Assembly: GCF_964275005.1 (NCBI RefSeq)
Contig: NC_092694.1
Span: 36,405,542 to 36,469,541 of the forward strand
DNA: 64,000 nucleotides
Reading direction: 5' to 3'
Origin: Diadema setosum
Taxonomy: Eukaryota; Echinodermata; Echinoidea; Diadematoida; Diadematidae
The notes under the pieces were generated by a model. That model did no database searches and was not told the DNA's origin. It saw only the letters and a list, made by a program, of their open reading frames with translations. Positions 47,937-60,270 of the stretch are shown here, piece after piece. The position numbers and the translations under genes are program-made. Every line of letters begins with the position of its first letter. The first letter of the stretch is position 1.

Positions 47937-50127
47937 AAGTGAAAACTAAGTTCTGGTAAGGGCTTGAGAACCCGTCTGGCACCATTTCATATTTGCTTGC
48001 AATATATCGAAAGAGTCTACAAAGAAACTTACCTGGCTGACGCGGTTTGCCGGAATGATGAGTCGTTTTGGAGTATTTTGAGAAAAATAATAAAAGTCGG
48101 TAAACCGACTTTTATTCCAGAAGGCTCCAGACTAACTCGGTCTCGGGGAAAACTCGACCCTATTTCAGACAATTTACACACAGTTCGTGATCGCCATGTT
48201 CATCAGTACTCTATACTAGTAATACTACGGGCACCGGCCAAACGAGGCCTTACTGAGCAGACAGGAAAGTACGTGCTAATCCTGTACAAAACAAATGGAC
48301 AGCGCGCGGTCCTCAAGCCTACTAGCAAAGACGCTTTATAATACGCACATACATCACCTCAGCTCAGTTGCTGAGACGCGCGGTCTTTGAAGTTTTTGTT
48401 GTTGTTTATCAATTGTCTTTGATTGTTTTTAGAGGTGCTTGAGAGGCGCACACTAATTTTGCATGCGCGCCAAAGAGGTTTTTGATGCGCGTGTTGTAAC
48501 AACTTGGACCGTACTGCGAGTAGCCAGAACGCTACAATGTAGTTTATACAGGCCGCTCCCGTATGCATAGTACTGTACAATCCAGAGGGAAAACCAGTAG
48601 CAGTACAACTCATCCCGCCGTCAAGCAAAGCGAGGCCGAGTTATCCCCGAGTCCGAGTCTAGCCTGACCCCGTTCGGGTAAGTTCCGAGACTGAATGTTT
48701 TTGGTTAACATATCCCATTTTCGTCCTTACCCATCGAATATCTTGTTATTACAGCGTTATTCCGCATATTTCCTAGGCATACGTTCACATTTTGGAGCAA
48801 AATTTGACAACTTTTGCAGGCATACCAGAACTTTGTTTGGGCTTTAATTATTCATCATCCCCAGCCGATGAAAGTTTTTAGCATTACTCTATTGTTAATT
48901 GAGAAATACGTTTGCGGTGTTGAACCTGATCTCGCCTGCCTGTTGATACGCCACAACAAATTCTTTGTGAAAGTACGCAACACGCAGACAATTATCCCAA
49001 ATCAAGAAAACTGCTATCTCGGGTAATCAACGAAACATTACAGAAATCCGAGAATGAATATTGCCTACGAATGAACACTTCCCATGGTCAAATTACAGAA
49101 AAAAAAACACCAACATCTAAATCTTAGGAACCATCTCAGAAGGCCTTTAAGTCCCTCAAACCTCTGCAAAAACAAGAAAGACCTAGGATTTGCACATCAG
49201 TGATGAAGTCGCTCGCATTCAGGACAAAAATGGGACATTGAAGTCACTCTGTGATTTATCTTGGAAAGTATAATACAAACAACAACAAACCCATGGATAA
49301 CTTTCCAAAAGACATAGAACTGTCGGGTTGTCAATCGTCTAATGACATTTGAAGATGACTCTTAATCAACGCAAGAAATTTGTTGATATCATGATAAGCT
49401 ACACCAGGAACCTCGATCTGCGGACGGCGAGGGGCTCAGAGGGTGGCGTATCTGTCATATCTGTCGGGCGTGCATGTATTGTTTGCGAGAGTGTCGTTGT
49501 TCTTTCTTATGGAGCTATACCATTCTAGCTCCATGATGTTATCACGCCGTCCTGTTTTGGCTTTTCAAAGTAACACCGTACACTCCTGTTATAACGAACA
49601 CGATTAATAACGAAATTCTCGTTACAACGCTATACATCAACTAGAGCGTCATTCGCCAGAAGGAAACAATTATCATTTCAATTCAATTTATTATGAGTTT
49701 ATTTTTATCAAGTTTTTTTTTTCTTTATTGAGATAATTATCGATCTTGTGCTTCGACAGGATGCATGAGAAAAGAATTACATCAGTCTGTTTGTTACTGC
49801 TGTTTTGTAAGACATCTTTATTGTCCATTTCCGTCAATCATGATGCATCAATCACGTCTGAATAGATAACTTCTTGCAATGCACATTAAAGAACGTAAGG
49901 ACCCTGTTTTTCAATGAGGATTAAGTTGTGTTCGGCGCAAATTGATATGAACTTCATGTGTTATTGGATGTACACACTAACCTCCGAGGGCCCTGCCTTT
50001 GGTATTATGGTTACCCAAGCACTACCAGCGTAGGTACATATATCCTTTCTCTGGTATATGGAGCACAACACGGTGAGAAAGAGAAAACATGATTGGGTTC
50101 AGTTGTAAATGAGGCAAGCGTGCACTT
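47937..50127. other. Intergenic, no confirmed gene
   Basis: A CpG-richer patch lies at 48.36-48.68 kb. A 125-codon plus frame (47964-48341) and an 89-codon minus frame (48359-48628) have no recognised domains. A pogo-like end fragment lies near 49.58 kb. Confidence 0.35.
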
Positions 50128-50288
50128 CAGTGGCGGATCCAGAGGGGGGCGCTACCGGCGCACGCCCCCTTTAATTTTCGTTAAAAACAAAGAAAATAAA
50201 AAGAAAATACTGCAATGAAACCCGGAAGTGGCACCAGAAATATTAGTCACGCCCCCCCCCCTTTACAGAATTCCTAGATCCGCCCCTG
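50128..50288. mobile_element. hAT-like MITE with 5-bp duplication, copy 2
   Basis: The ends CAGTGGCGGATCCAG and CTAGATCCGCCCCTG are inverted. CACTT flanks both sides (50123-50127 and 50289-50293). A shared internal phrase (ggaagtggcacc; copy 1 has the complement ggtgccacttcc-like ctagtgccacttccgg) confirms family membership. Confidence 0.8.
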
Positions 50289-51341
50289 CACTTAGCCTTT
50301 ACAATAATAATGTACCATGACTTAATTGAGGCTTTTGTTTGTATGACACACTGTTTTATTCGAGACAAACAGAGTAGTCTTGTTATGATTGTTTCATGTT
50401 GAATTTTCATACGCGCTTGAATGAGTGCCGTGAGCTGATGCCACTTGGTTGCGTTTTTCACCCCTGCCTGCCTGGCGCCTTTCCATAGTGACAAGCTGAT
50501 GGTGAATACCTAGTAGCCAGCAAGGTGTGGAATGTAAACATACATCATACAATGGTAGCTGCAGCGACCCAGCCGGTATATAGAAGGCCATTAAACACCG
50601 TAACGACCAAATTCAATTCTACTGCTCGTACGCAGTTCAGAAATACAAACGAATTACTTTGATTGAAATAAGAATATTATTGCTTTGTTTGTTCCGTGTA
50701 TTGTTCAGTGTTGTGGTCATAAATGCTCGTCCGTTCTTAATCGTTTCTACTCAATTAAGTGGGGTTTGTTCTAGTTTTATTAGCACCCGTATCTGTGTTG
50801 TGTGTGAAAGACGGAAACGAAAAAAAAAAATAATCATGCTGACTTACGAATGAATTCTTCAGAAATGATCTCGGGCCTTGTGAATATTAAAGATTTAGCT
50901 CTCAAATTATAAGAAGAGGAATTGATAACACATAAGGTCAAAAGTATGTTGGTGTGTGTTTGTGTGTCTGAGTGCATTTAATTGTGAGGGGAGGAGAGTT
51001 GTGCGCATGTGATAACAGGCCGCAAAATATCGGAACATGTGAGATCACCCCACTAACACACACTCACACACACACACACATACACACGCACACACTGCAC
51101 ATACACAGGTGACATTAAAAACTTCCTCACATGCGAATTACAAATACATACATAGTAGCCCCTAATCTATAACTAACCCATTAATACTATAATTCATTGA
51201 TCATCGTGTTCAATCTTGTGTTTGGTAAGAATAGCTAGTTGGGAAGTGGAGAGGTTATGACAGACCGACGTCGGGCAGACTGTTTCATTGAGCGATCTAT
51301 GAAACAATGCTTTTCGTCTCAGGTGATTAAGGTGTAAAGAC

Positions 51342-51923
51342 GTTTTTTTTTTTTTTTTTTTTTTTTTTTTATTATCATTCATGCTCCATATTCCACATTT
51401 CATACAAGTTTTATATTCCATTTGATTTAAATTTTCTTTTTTAACACAATGGTCAGTTTGAAACAAAATTGCACAAAATGTATAAGGACGTATAATTGAC
51501 GTGTAATATGAGGAACCCACCATGTGCCCACAAAAAAGCAAAGCTTGTAGGATGTAGGTTCCAAAAATATAATATGTGACCCTGCACCTCAAAACAAACA
51601 AAAAGTCGCCAGACATGAATTTTAGTTAAGAAATATTCTGAAAGAGCAGACTTTGAGCTTTAAAATGATGTATAACTCAAATCAAATGGACTCTCCTAAC
51701 TAATACTAAATCTGAAGAGATTTTATTGTGTTACTGAAAACCATATAATTAGTCTTATTTATATTAAGCGACAATTTATTTTCCTGGATCCACTCAAATA
51801 CCAACTGCAGTTCATTATTTAATAGAATTGAGCAAAACATAAGGATCTGAGTGAAAATAAAAGAGACGTGTTATCTGCAAACAGAAGAAAAAGACAGCAG
51901 AGAGGATGAGTTCCGGAAGTCAT

Positions 51924-51930
<7 letters not shown>
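51342..51930 (-). mobile_element. Decayed LINE fragment (reverse transcriptase remnant and 3' tail)
   Basis: A 28-base poly-T at 51344-51371 would be the poly(A) tail on the minus strand. 51730-51930 translates on the minus strand, with interruptions, to pieces like YINDFRNSSSLLSFF, a degenerate ADDT region, and WIQENKLSLNINK-like. These are typical of CR1/Jockey reverse transcriptases. Between them lies part of another repeat (tgaccctgcacctcaaaaca). The fragment is 5'-truncated at a (TA)n tract. Confidence 0.55.

Positions 51931-51985
<55 letters not shown>
51931..51985. repeat. (TA)n microsatellite
   Basis: An uninterrupted TA run. Confidence 0.95.
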
Positions 51986-51989
<4 letters not shown>

Positions 51990-52999
51990 ATATATAATAG
52001 AATCAGCATGTTGACTGTGCGGTAGGCCAACTTGTTGCAGCGCCCAGAGGTGATCGTGATTACAGTTCAGAGAAGATCTTACTTTAAAACTGCTGCTTAA
52101 AGAGGAGGGGGGGGGGGGTACAGTTCTTCATCAACAAACTGTAGCATACATTTTTCTCTTTCTCCCGGTACATTATAGGCGCACGTGCTTTTTCATTATC
52201 TAGATGGCCCGTCAACATTGGAACGGACAGATATGACCTAAGATGATATAACTATTGTAAGAATCACGCTCTCTGTGAAGACCATTTCGAAGCAGAATGA
52301 TTTGTAAAGGAAGACATGTTTGCGAAGATGATGAATTACAAGACGACGAAAAAGATGCTCAAGCCAAACGTCATTTCTTCAATTTTGGTTCATCGGTCAT
52401 GCACATTACACTATGATAACTTATTTAGCTTCATAAAGTCATTACGTACGAATGAAATAAATGTAATAAAATGTCCTGCTGACATTAACATACTCTCCTA
52501 TGCGAGTGTGAGCTAAGTAAGATACTAAGTTCAGTGCAGTGTGTGTACTACGAGAGGATCGGTTGTGAGGCTGCTACGTCACTCACAATAGTGTTGTGGG
52601 TAATTGCGCAATATTATTGTCCATATCTAGGCTGGGTCTTCCGGGAATAAAAAAAAAAAGAAGAAATCCTTAAAATGCTTCACTGGCACGTTTTGTAAGA
52701 TTGAGACATATTTTCAATGCATACTTTCTCTCGGAAAGGCCGATAAACCGTCCGATCCTTCCCTTTAATCATGAGAACAAAAAATATTTTGACATGAACT
52801 ACGATTTCAAGTAACAGTGACGAGTCCAAAGTTCACAACAGCTCACATCCGTTTGTTGTAAGAATGAATAATGGCATTACTATCGATGTTTAAGTAACCG
52901 GATTTAACCCTTTGTGTGCCACGTTTATTTAATGTCCATAGGCATGTATATGAAAATAATTACGCGCATAGTAAATTGACTAACTGGCACAGAATCGGT

Positions 53000-53114
53000 T
53001 AGCAGAGCCTGATTTGGTGTACACCATTACGGCAGACATCTTTCGATATTTCAGTTCAGTGCAGAAACTCCGTGAGTACATGCCAAGATTATCTATCCGA
53101 ATACACATTCAAGG
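53000..53114 (+). promoter_or_regulatory. Possible 5' untranslated exon of the TRIM-type gene
   Basis: A strong splice donor (caagg|gtaagtga) occurs at 53114/53115. The TRIM-type coding exon downstream is preceded by an equally strong acceptor at about 54890. Pairing the two is plausible but not proven; RNA reads would be needed. Confidence 0.25.
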
Positions 53115-53398
53115 GTAAGTGAAGTGAAAAATTAATTTCCTACTTCAGTTTGTAATTACTGCACTATTCGTCTACATTTCTGTTCAGATTGATTCCTATA
53201 CATGGAGTTTCGTCTGCATTGATTCAGTAGATTATCTCATATCCCGAAAACACTAGTGAATTATTTTTTGCATATGAACCTGTCTTTCATTTTTATTTTT
53301 GCGTTATTTCGAAAGCTTTTCCAGTCGCCTTTTGTTAGTGATACTATCACTTCTACAGGCTTCTTCTAGGTAAGCAGGGCATGTGTATAATCATATAT

Positions 53399-53632
53399 GA
53401 AGAGTTTGCTCGCAAAAACCGATAAGTCCACTTTTGAAGATTTTGAAGTACGGTCTCTGTGATAAAGTACGAAATAATACCTTTTAAATGATAAATTGGC
53501 CACTACATTTTTGAAGTTATGGTCAAAAGAAGCATTTTTTTTTAAATCATTCTCTGTATTTTTCTTGACCTTTAATCGCAAAAATCTCAATTTGGCAAAT
53601 ATGGACTTATCGGTTTTTGCAAACAACTCTAC
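53399..53632. mobile_element. GAAGAGTTTG MITE, copy 3
   Basis: Inverted ends and interior as in the 45.9-kb and 60.0-kb copies, slightly shorter. Confidence 0.85.
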
Positions 53633-54010
53633 ATATATATATTTTTTTTTGGTGTGTGTGTGGATAATGTATTACAGATAATGATGTTTTATCGTCTCCT
53701 CCCCCTCTCTCCCCCTCTCTTTCACTCCTCTAATCTCTCCTGTTCGTCTCTCTCCCTCTCTCTCGCTTTTCTTGCTTGATTTCTTTGTCACTGCGTAATA
53801 TTATTGTTTGTTGGTTACAGAACTACAACTGGCAAAAATTACAAATGTATTATTACACATCATTGCCGGAATATTATCTTGACCACGAAACATATGCATT
53901 AAAAATGGATTTGTTGCACGTTTAGTCGAAAGTGGTAATCATATCATGATTGAAACGTAGGCCATATACAGAAAGTCGAGTTCACGACTCAATCAGATGC
54001 AGTGTTTTTG

Positions 54011-54533
54011 TTTGATAGATACTTTACTTTCTGCAAATCAATACATACATAAATTACATAATCATGAACATGGGAAACATACAAAGTATATTTGAAACAG
54101 AGTCGCTTGACTTGCATAAACAACGATATAAAAGGAAATTAATGATATAATATTACAGTATGCATGTCTATGCAGCAGGGATTACAATAACAATATTATA
54201 TTTAAGAAGCGTTAATGCAGAGGGCCGCCATTGTAAGCATTGCTTGAAAAGATGGCCGGCCCGAGAAAAAGGTAAGGACGTATAAGATTCGTAACAATAC
54301 AAATTCTGCTGTGAAGATAGGAGAAAATAAACTCTGATGTGTGATGGTGGTGAATGTGCGTGCAAGTGCTTGTAAGTGCACAGGGGCAGATAGGCTGGAA
54401 TTTAGAATAATAAAATTGGTTTGCTGGAAGAGGGAACGACATACGATGTTGCTATCGGGAGACCAACATGAGTCAATAAATTATTCGTGCTTAATTCGTA
54501 TTTGAAGTATATACTGTAGTAAAATATGCTTCT
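54011..54533 (-). mobile_element. 5'-truncated LINE 3' end
   Basis: The interval is colinear with 62447-62990, the 3' region of the LINE at the right edge. Shared phrases include cagagggccgccattgtaag, aagatggccggcc and gtatgcatgtctatgcagc. The 3' terminus is near 54011 (tttgatagatacttta on the plus strand). Similarity stops at about 54533, before the reverse transcriptase. Confidence 0.85.
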
Positions 54534-54853
54534 ATGTCCCGGTCTGTCGCAGTTTTCGTTTAAAATAATGTTTTGCCAGTCCGAATTTAAAACTATAATC
54601 ACATCACATAGCTAGTGTATGCCAATACCTGCTAAGAAACCTCGCAAAGTGAGATCTAGGAGTTAAAGTGACGTTTGAGCTTTGGAATTTAAATTTTCCC
54701 TAATATGTCATAGTTAGGGATTTCTTTCTTTTTTCAGAATTCTTCTACTGAAAAGCTCGCAACGAGAAATTAGACCGAATTAAAAGAGTTGAGGTAAAGG
54801 GTTTACTTGCTGCTTTACATTTCCCTAATGTCATGCTAAACAAAAGGGATTTG

Positions 54854-54884
<31 letters not shown>

Positions 54885-54903
54885 TGCTTCAGAATACTTC
54901 ACA

Positions 54904-56777
54904 ATGTCTTCACTGGAACAAGCTGTCACGAAAAGTCTGCAATGTCCACTGTGTATCGATCTTCTGAAAATGCCGAAACTTCTGTCATGCGGTCACACTT
55001 TCTGCAAGAACTGCCTCTGTCTCCTTCAAGCTTCAGGCGGGAATCCCAATCATATTTCCTGTCCACGGAGGTGAAAGAAGGGAATGTTTCGAACCTTAAG
55101 ACTAACCTTCATGTCCAGTCTTTGGTAGACGAGATGGCAGGAGCAATTCAGTCATGCACGATATGTACCTCGGCGGATCGACCTAGCGCAAAGACCTACT
55201 GTCAAAATTGTAAGGTTTACATGTGTGATGAATGTCGCGTGAAGCACAATGAGTGGCCAGCACACACCATCCACCAGGTGGTCACCGTTGAAGACATCAA
55301 ACAGGGGAGGGCGCTCATCAAAAAAAAAAAGGTTTTATGTCCAAGTCATGACCAGGACGAAGGAGAGCAGTACTGTTCGGAAGTCTGCCTTGATTGCCTG
55401 AAAATCATGTGTATGAGGTGTCGAATGCTGGATCACGAGCGGAACGGTCACGAAGTCTTGAGTAACGCCGAGTACAATAAAAGAAGATTACACGAAATGA
55501 ATGGGCTAAATGAACAAAGTAAAGTTTATAAAGATGATTTACAAACTTTCATGAAGAACGTAAGTCAGAAGAGAACAAAAACCTTCGCACATATCGAAGA
55601 GAAAAAGAAAGAAATCAATAAGACTTACGACGAATATGTGAGGAAACTGACGATGAGGAAAGAGAAACTGATTCGTCAACTTGAGGAACAGAAGACGCAG
55701 GCAAAACAAAGGTTCAAGGATATGTTAGAGGATACTGAGGCGTGCATTTCAAGAATCATAGGTTCCCTGGAATTGACAAGCAAGAGTTTAAAGGCGCCGC
55801 TAGAGGGCGGCACAATCGCTATGCACCAGTCACTTTTCGACGAATTGAAATTTGCGATTGGGAAAGATAAACCAGATCTAACTAACGCCAGTTCTCTCGA
55901 GGCACGTGTAAAATGTCTTCAATTTAAATCAAACCCAACGAGAGACGAGCTCCATCTTGGCAAACTTCTGAGAGTAGAGTGGAGACTGGTCGTGGAAAAA
56001 GAACTTTATAAAAAGGATTGTATGAACAGAATGGTTGCAGCGCCTACCGGTCCAATAGCGGTAGGATTTCGCTTCGGTGGGGTTTATTATTACACGCGAA
56101 TCGGCGAGCTATCGCCGACAAGTGAACATGAGGACATAAAAGTCAGCACATTAGGGTTTCTCTCAGATGGTCGCTGCATCGTTGTTGACCTGTCAAACAA
56201 CATATTACTTTTTGCTGTAAACGGTGAAAAGTGTGATGTAGAATTTGACACTATGACGCACAGTGAGGGCGGAATTTGCGAAGTTTCAGTAGACGGTGAA
56301 GATCGCATTTATGTCAGCTACAGGAAAGCTCAGCTGATCAAAGTCTTTGTGAAGTCAGGAGGTAAGGCTGTACATGAGATGCCTTGCAAAGACTACACAC
56401 CTCTACAGCACCACACGTTTAAATCAAAGAAGGAGCTTGTCATGAAAACCCATTATAACTCCGTCAGCGTAATCGACGAGTTCGGTACGGTGAAGAGCAC
56501 CGTCACGAAGGATGCCGACATCTACCGTGGTTACCCAGCCGTTTGCAGCGATGACTCCATCTTGATAGCCTGGCTTAATGTGAAAGAAAATCTCCTTAGC
56601 ATCGATCATTACACTGCTGACCTGAAGCACAATAAAACGCATTTTGATGGTCAGCGCATTGACATCCCTGTGAAGCGAAAATGGTTCAACCTTCAGGAAT
56701 TTAAATGTACGGGGGACGTTGCTTTTAGTACTACCGACAAACTCTACATCTTTCAGAAATCAATAATGGAAGTATGA
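54904..56777 (+). CDS. TRIM-type RING/B-box protein, frame shifted in the RING
   Basis: A strong acceptor (ttttttgcttcag) precedes the ATG at 54904. Residues 14-53 form a C3HC4 RING (Cys14, Cys17, Cys29, His31, Cys34, Cys37, Cys53), which in this family confers ubiquitin-ligase activity. At the eighth zinc ligand the frame ends (stop at 55072). The rest continues in the next frame with LKTNLHVQSLVDEMAG, the normal post-RING linker. Then come two B boxes (CTICTSADR..., CPSHDQDEGEQYC...), a coiled coil of about 110 residues, and a C-terminal region of about 290 residues, possibly a beta-propeller. From ATG to stop is 1,874 bp, one base short of a whole frame. Neither frame supplies the last RING Cys. 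It could be a young pseudogene, a RING-less B-box protein from another start, or an assembly error. Confidence 0.8.
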
Positions 56778-56819
56778 GATAAAATACATTTTTCACGCTG
56801 ACGATGGTTTTGAATAACA

Positions 56820-56851
<32 letters not shown>
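56820..56851. repeat. (CA)n microsatellite
   Basis: A CA run shortly after the TRIM-type stop codon. Confidence 0.9.
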
Positions 56852-57832
56852 TGAAACGGATTCATACATTCACAGAGTCAATGCATTAAAACGATAAAGG
56901 CAGAGATATACATTCAGGGATATGTTTATCTCATTCCTAATGTTTATCTCAACATTGCATGCCTGACTCATCAATAATAATATTCTGACCATGTTATGAT
57001 AAGCAATCATAGAAGATATTGCGCCATTTTAGATTTCAGTGATATTTTCTGTTCCCCATTATACATAATATAGTTCGCAAAATAGCAATGATAATACAAA
57101 GAACTATAATAATCAAGTAAAGATTTAGTTCATCGGAATGCTAACCCGAAAATGCATTTCTTTGAAATACTTCTTCATTCGTTATAAGATCAAATAACAA
57201 TGCTCCTTTTTCCGCAATTGACAAATCTGTAAAGTGGCTAGGTAACACTTATAATCTTAAAACTCTTTGTTCTGATTGTTTGAGATATACAGAGGTGGCG
57301 AGGTTGCTCTTATTTATGACCAACTGCATTTAAAATCGACAATTGATATTCATACCGAATGCTGCATATGTCATTGTAAGTGTGTTTGTGGAGTTCACTG
57401 AAGATGAGATGAAACAATAGGATAATCTGAATATTGTTTTGGCCACAAACTTAACAGAAGCAATCTTTTGTTTTGTTTTGTGTTTTTTTTTTACAGAGAA
57501 TTTTTGACAAATGTCTCCATAATAGATTAACTCAAAGAGAATAAAGAAAGTTATTTTATGAGGAAATGATACATCATTATTTTGATTGCTTAAAACAAAA
57601 GAAAATGTATCTTATTCTATTCAGGATAATAAAGAACTCATCAATGATAATACTTATCTGATATCCATATGCCGTATTCATTGGTCCACAATAAGTTTCC
57701 TCAATGAAACATGCAAATGCTCATTCACATCTTTTTACAACATTTCTTCCACAATATTTTCCCTTTTTTTTTTCGGGAAGGGATAATAACAGGGCGGCTA
57801 TTCATGTGCGGAGAATGTAAGCCTCATGAAAT
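56852..57832. other. Intergenic, no gene seen
   Basis: AT-rich sequence, presumably including the 3' untranslated region of the TRIM-type gene at its left. Confidence 0.5.
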
Positions 57833-58282
57833 AATAAGCCAGTTCGGAGTTCCACTTTGCGCATGAGCAGAAACAAGGTCATTCGGACAAACATGCATGT
57901 TGGTTTTTAAATTCACTCGGATAAGCATCTGTGAGGTAATGATTATTCATATAATCCTTATAAATGCCGCTTGCCAGCACATCCACCTGACAGCAAAAGT
58001 GGTATTTGGCAATATCAATAAAAAGAGATTGTCAATACATCCAATGCAAAATAATGAAATGGATGCTTTCTCAAGTGTAATTGACAGATCATTCTGCTCA
58101 TCTGGTCTTCGTAAGTTTATTCTTTGTTTGAACAGGATTGATGAATCCCATGTATCGTTACGTAAAACTTATATGCATTATGTCAGGTGTATGAAAGCGA
58201 GTGAAGTGCCCCTAACCAACTGGGAAAAAAGAAAGGTCATTCGTACCAATGTGCTCATGAGCTAACTCCGAACTGGCTTATT
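57833..58282. mobile_element. MITE-like element with AATAAGCCAGTTCGGAGTT ends
   Basis: The left end AATAAGCCAGTTCGGAGTTC and the right-end complement share about 20 bases. Weaker matches follow (catgagca, gg-catt-cg-ac / aaggtcatt). The 450-bp interior has a 122-codon open frame (57897-58265) with no recognised domain. Confidence 0.6.
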
Positions 58283-58419
58283 GAAAACGATATCAGTTAA
58301 TCGTAATGAGAAAAAAAAAATCCATTATGACTTCAAAAATAGGCAAGACTTGCCCATCAAACGACCCCAACACTCACACACATTATGTACACACGTTATG
58401 TACACACATTTTGTATACT

Positions 58420-58600
58420 GGCGGTGAGTTGGCTCAGTCGGTAACGCGTCTGCCACCGACCCAAGCGACCTGGGTTCGAACCAGAGTCTGGACTGAGCAA
58501 TGCTGTGTGTAATCATGCAGTCTGGCCCTCCTGTAAGAGGCAAAGCACTGTCCCTCGGATAGGACATGAAATGGGGGTGCCCACTACACCTAATTGCATG
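58420..58600 (+). mobile_element. tRNA-derived SINE
   Basis: The head has a good A box (gagttggctcagtcggtaac) and a consensus B box (gggttcgaacc). The body gactgagcaatgctgtgtgt and actgtccctcggataggaca matches the SINE at 7.69 kb. This copy keeps a better tRNA head, so it is probably younger. Confidence 0.85.
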
Positions 58601-59981
58601 AGAATGAACTCGTAGTTCGTAACTGATAATATCACTCTGTTCTAAACAATTTTCTGTGGAAAATGTAAATATACAACAAAACTGTATACAGGGATGGTGC
58701 AGCCCCTAGTCCCATGTGCATTAAGTGTTACATACAATGCTATATCAAATCATTGCAATAACCGTAATTGGAACATAACTGTTTCAATCAATACGGTTAT
58801 TGGAACAGTTATGTTTCAATTATGGTTATAGGAACAATTATGTTCCAATAACGCTTCTTGTTTCAATAGGCCTATATAATGTGGCTCAGGTCGAGATAAA
58901 ATTGCACGAAAGACTCACAATTATGTCTATAACTTTAGTAAGAATAATCATGATTACGATTATAGTGCTTAAAGTCAAATTCAATCCAATACCTATGTAC
59001 AGCAGAAGAAAATATGGAATCTCTAACAGAATTAATTGTTAGTACTTACGTCACTTTGAGTGCTATTAGATTTATACACTTGTCTATCCCCTTAAGTTTA
59101 TGTAATAATACTAATGTGCGTGTTCATTTGCAAGAGCGCGCTGTCACTCCTACATCTGCACATTGGGAGTAATTGCACGTCGCTCCATTATACTATGGTA
59201 TGAAATGAAAGGAAGTAAAATTTATTCATTTACCAAACAAACAATGAGAAACAAACATGAAATAAAAAAAAATAATGAAAATGACAGTACGGTAAATAAA
59301 AGCGCTGGCAATAGCTTAAATGCTAATCGAGGCCAGTCTTTTCAATAATGCAAATTATATTACCTATTATATGCGATTTTACAGACGTAATGCTATATAT
59401 ACATATTTATACGTTTTTATTGGGAAGCACTTAAACAATATTCGATAAAAGACAGATTCTTAATGATCTACGAAAAAGTTTTATGTGATTTTACACTCAT
59501 GAAAATCTCTCCAAATTACACTACCCGCATATGGCATGGATAATTGTTTACCAATTTCAGATTCATTTTTTACTGCCTCATAATTCATATTTGGTTTCAG
59601 TCTTGTATCATAACCATGCTCAATTTCAAAACAATAATCAGACATAACGCGCGACAAATTGTGATGAGGGCACACATTACGGATCCAATAATATTACAAA
59701 TCGGTATTAATCTATAAACATCTAGCATTTGTACATTATGATATAAAGCGCCAGTATGCTCTTTATGTCCTTTGAAGCAGATTGCACTCGCTAATTTCCT
59801 TTAAACAAATGTACAGATTGCAGATATGCATGGTATGTACATCTCCAAACTTCTAAATCATATTAAGTTATACGTGGAAGTTTAAGAGTGTTAGACAATA
59901 ATTGTAAAATTTTTCTTGGTACAAGTTGTCGAATTCTAAATACAATTCTAATTGTTTTCCTGATTGAAGAAGAGACAAGCT

Positions 59982-60023
<42 letters not shown>
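58601..60023. other. Intergenic
   Basis: A cluster of short inverted repeats (attggaacataactgtttcaat and related) lies at 58765-58850. A (TA)n run spans 59985-60022. A 64-codon minus frame (59481-59675) is of uncertain significance. Confidence 0.4.
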
Positions 60024-60026
<3 letters not shown>

Positions 60027-60270
60027 GGGTTTGTTTGCAAAAACCGATAAGTCAATTTTTGAAGATTTTGAAGTACGATCTCTGTCATAAAGTACAAAAT
60101 AATACCTTTTAAATGATATATTGGTCACTACATATCAAGGTATATATTTGAAGTTATGGTCAAAAGAAGCAAATATTTTCTTATTATTCTCGTTATTTTT
60201 CTTGACATTTAATCGCAAATATCTCCATTTGGCAAATATGGACTTATCGGTTTTTGCAAACAAACTCTTC
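60024..60270. mobile_element. GAAGAGTTTG MITE, copy 4
   Basis: 247 bp, with the same inverted ends and interior as the 45.9-kb copy, inserted in a (TA)n tract. Confidence 0.9.

Noticed and set aside
58420-58492. Functional tRNA gene
   Set aside because: Good internal promoter boxes, but the body is shared with the 7.69-kb repeat and the cloverleaf ends do not pair. It is a SINE head.
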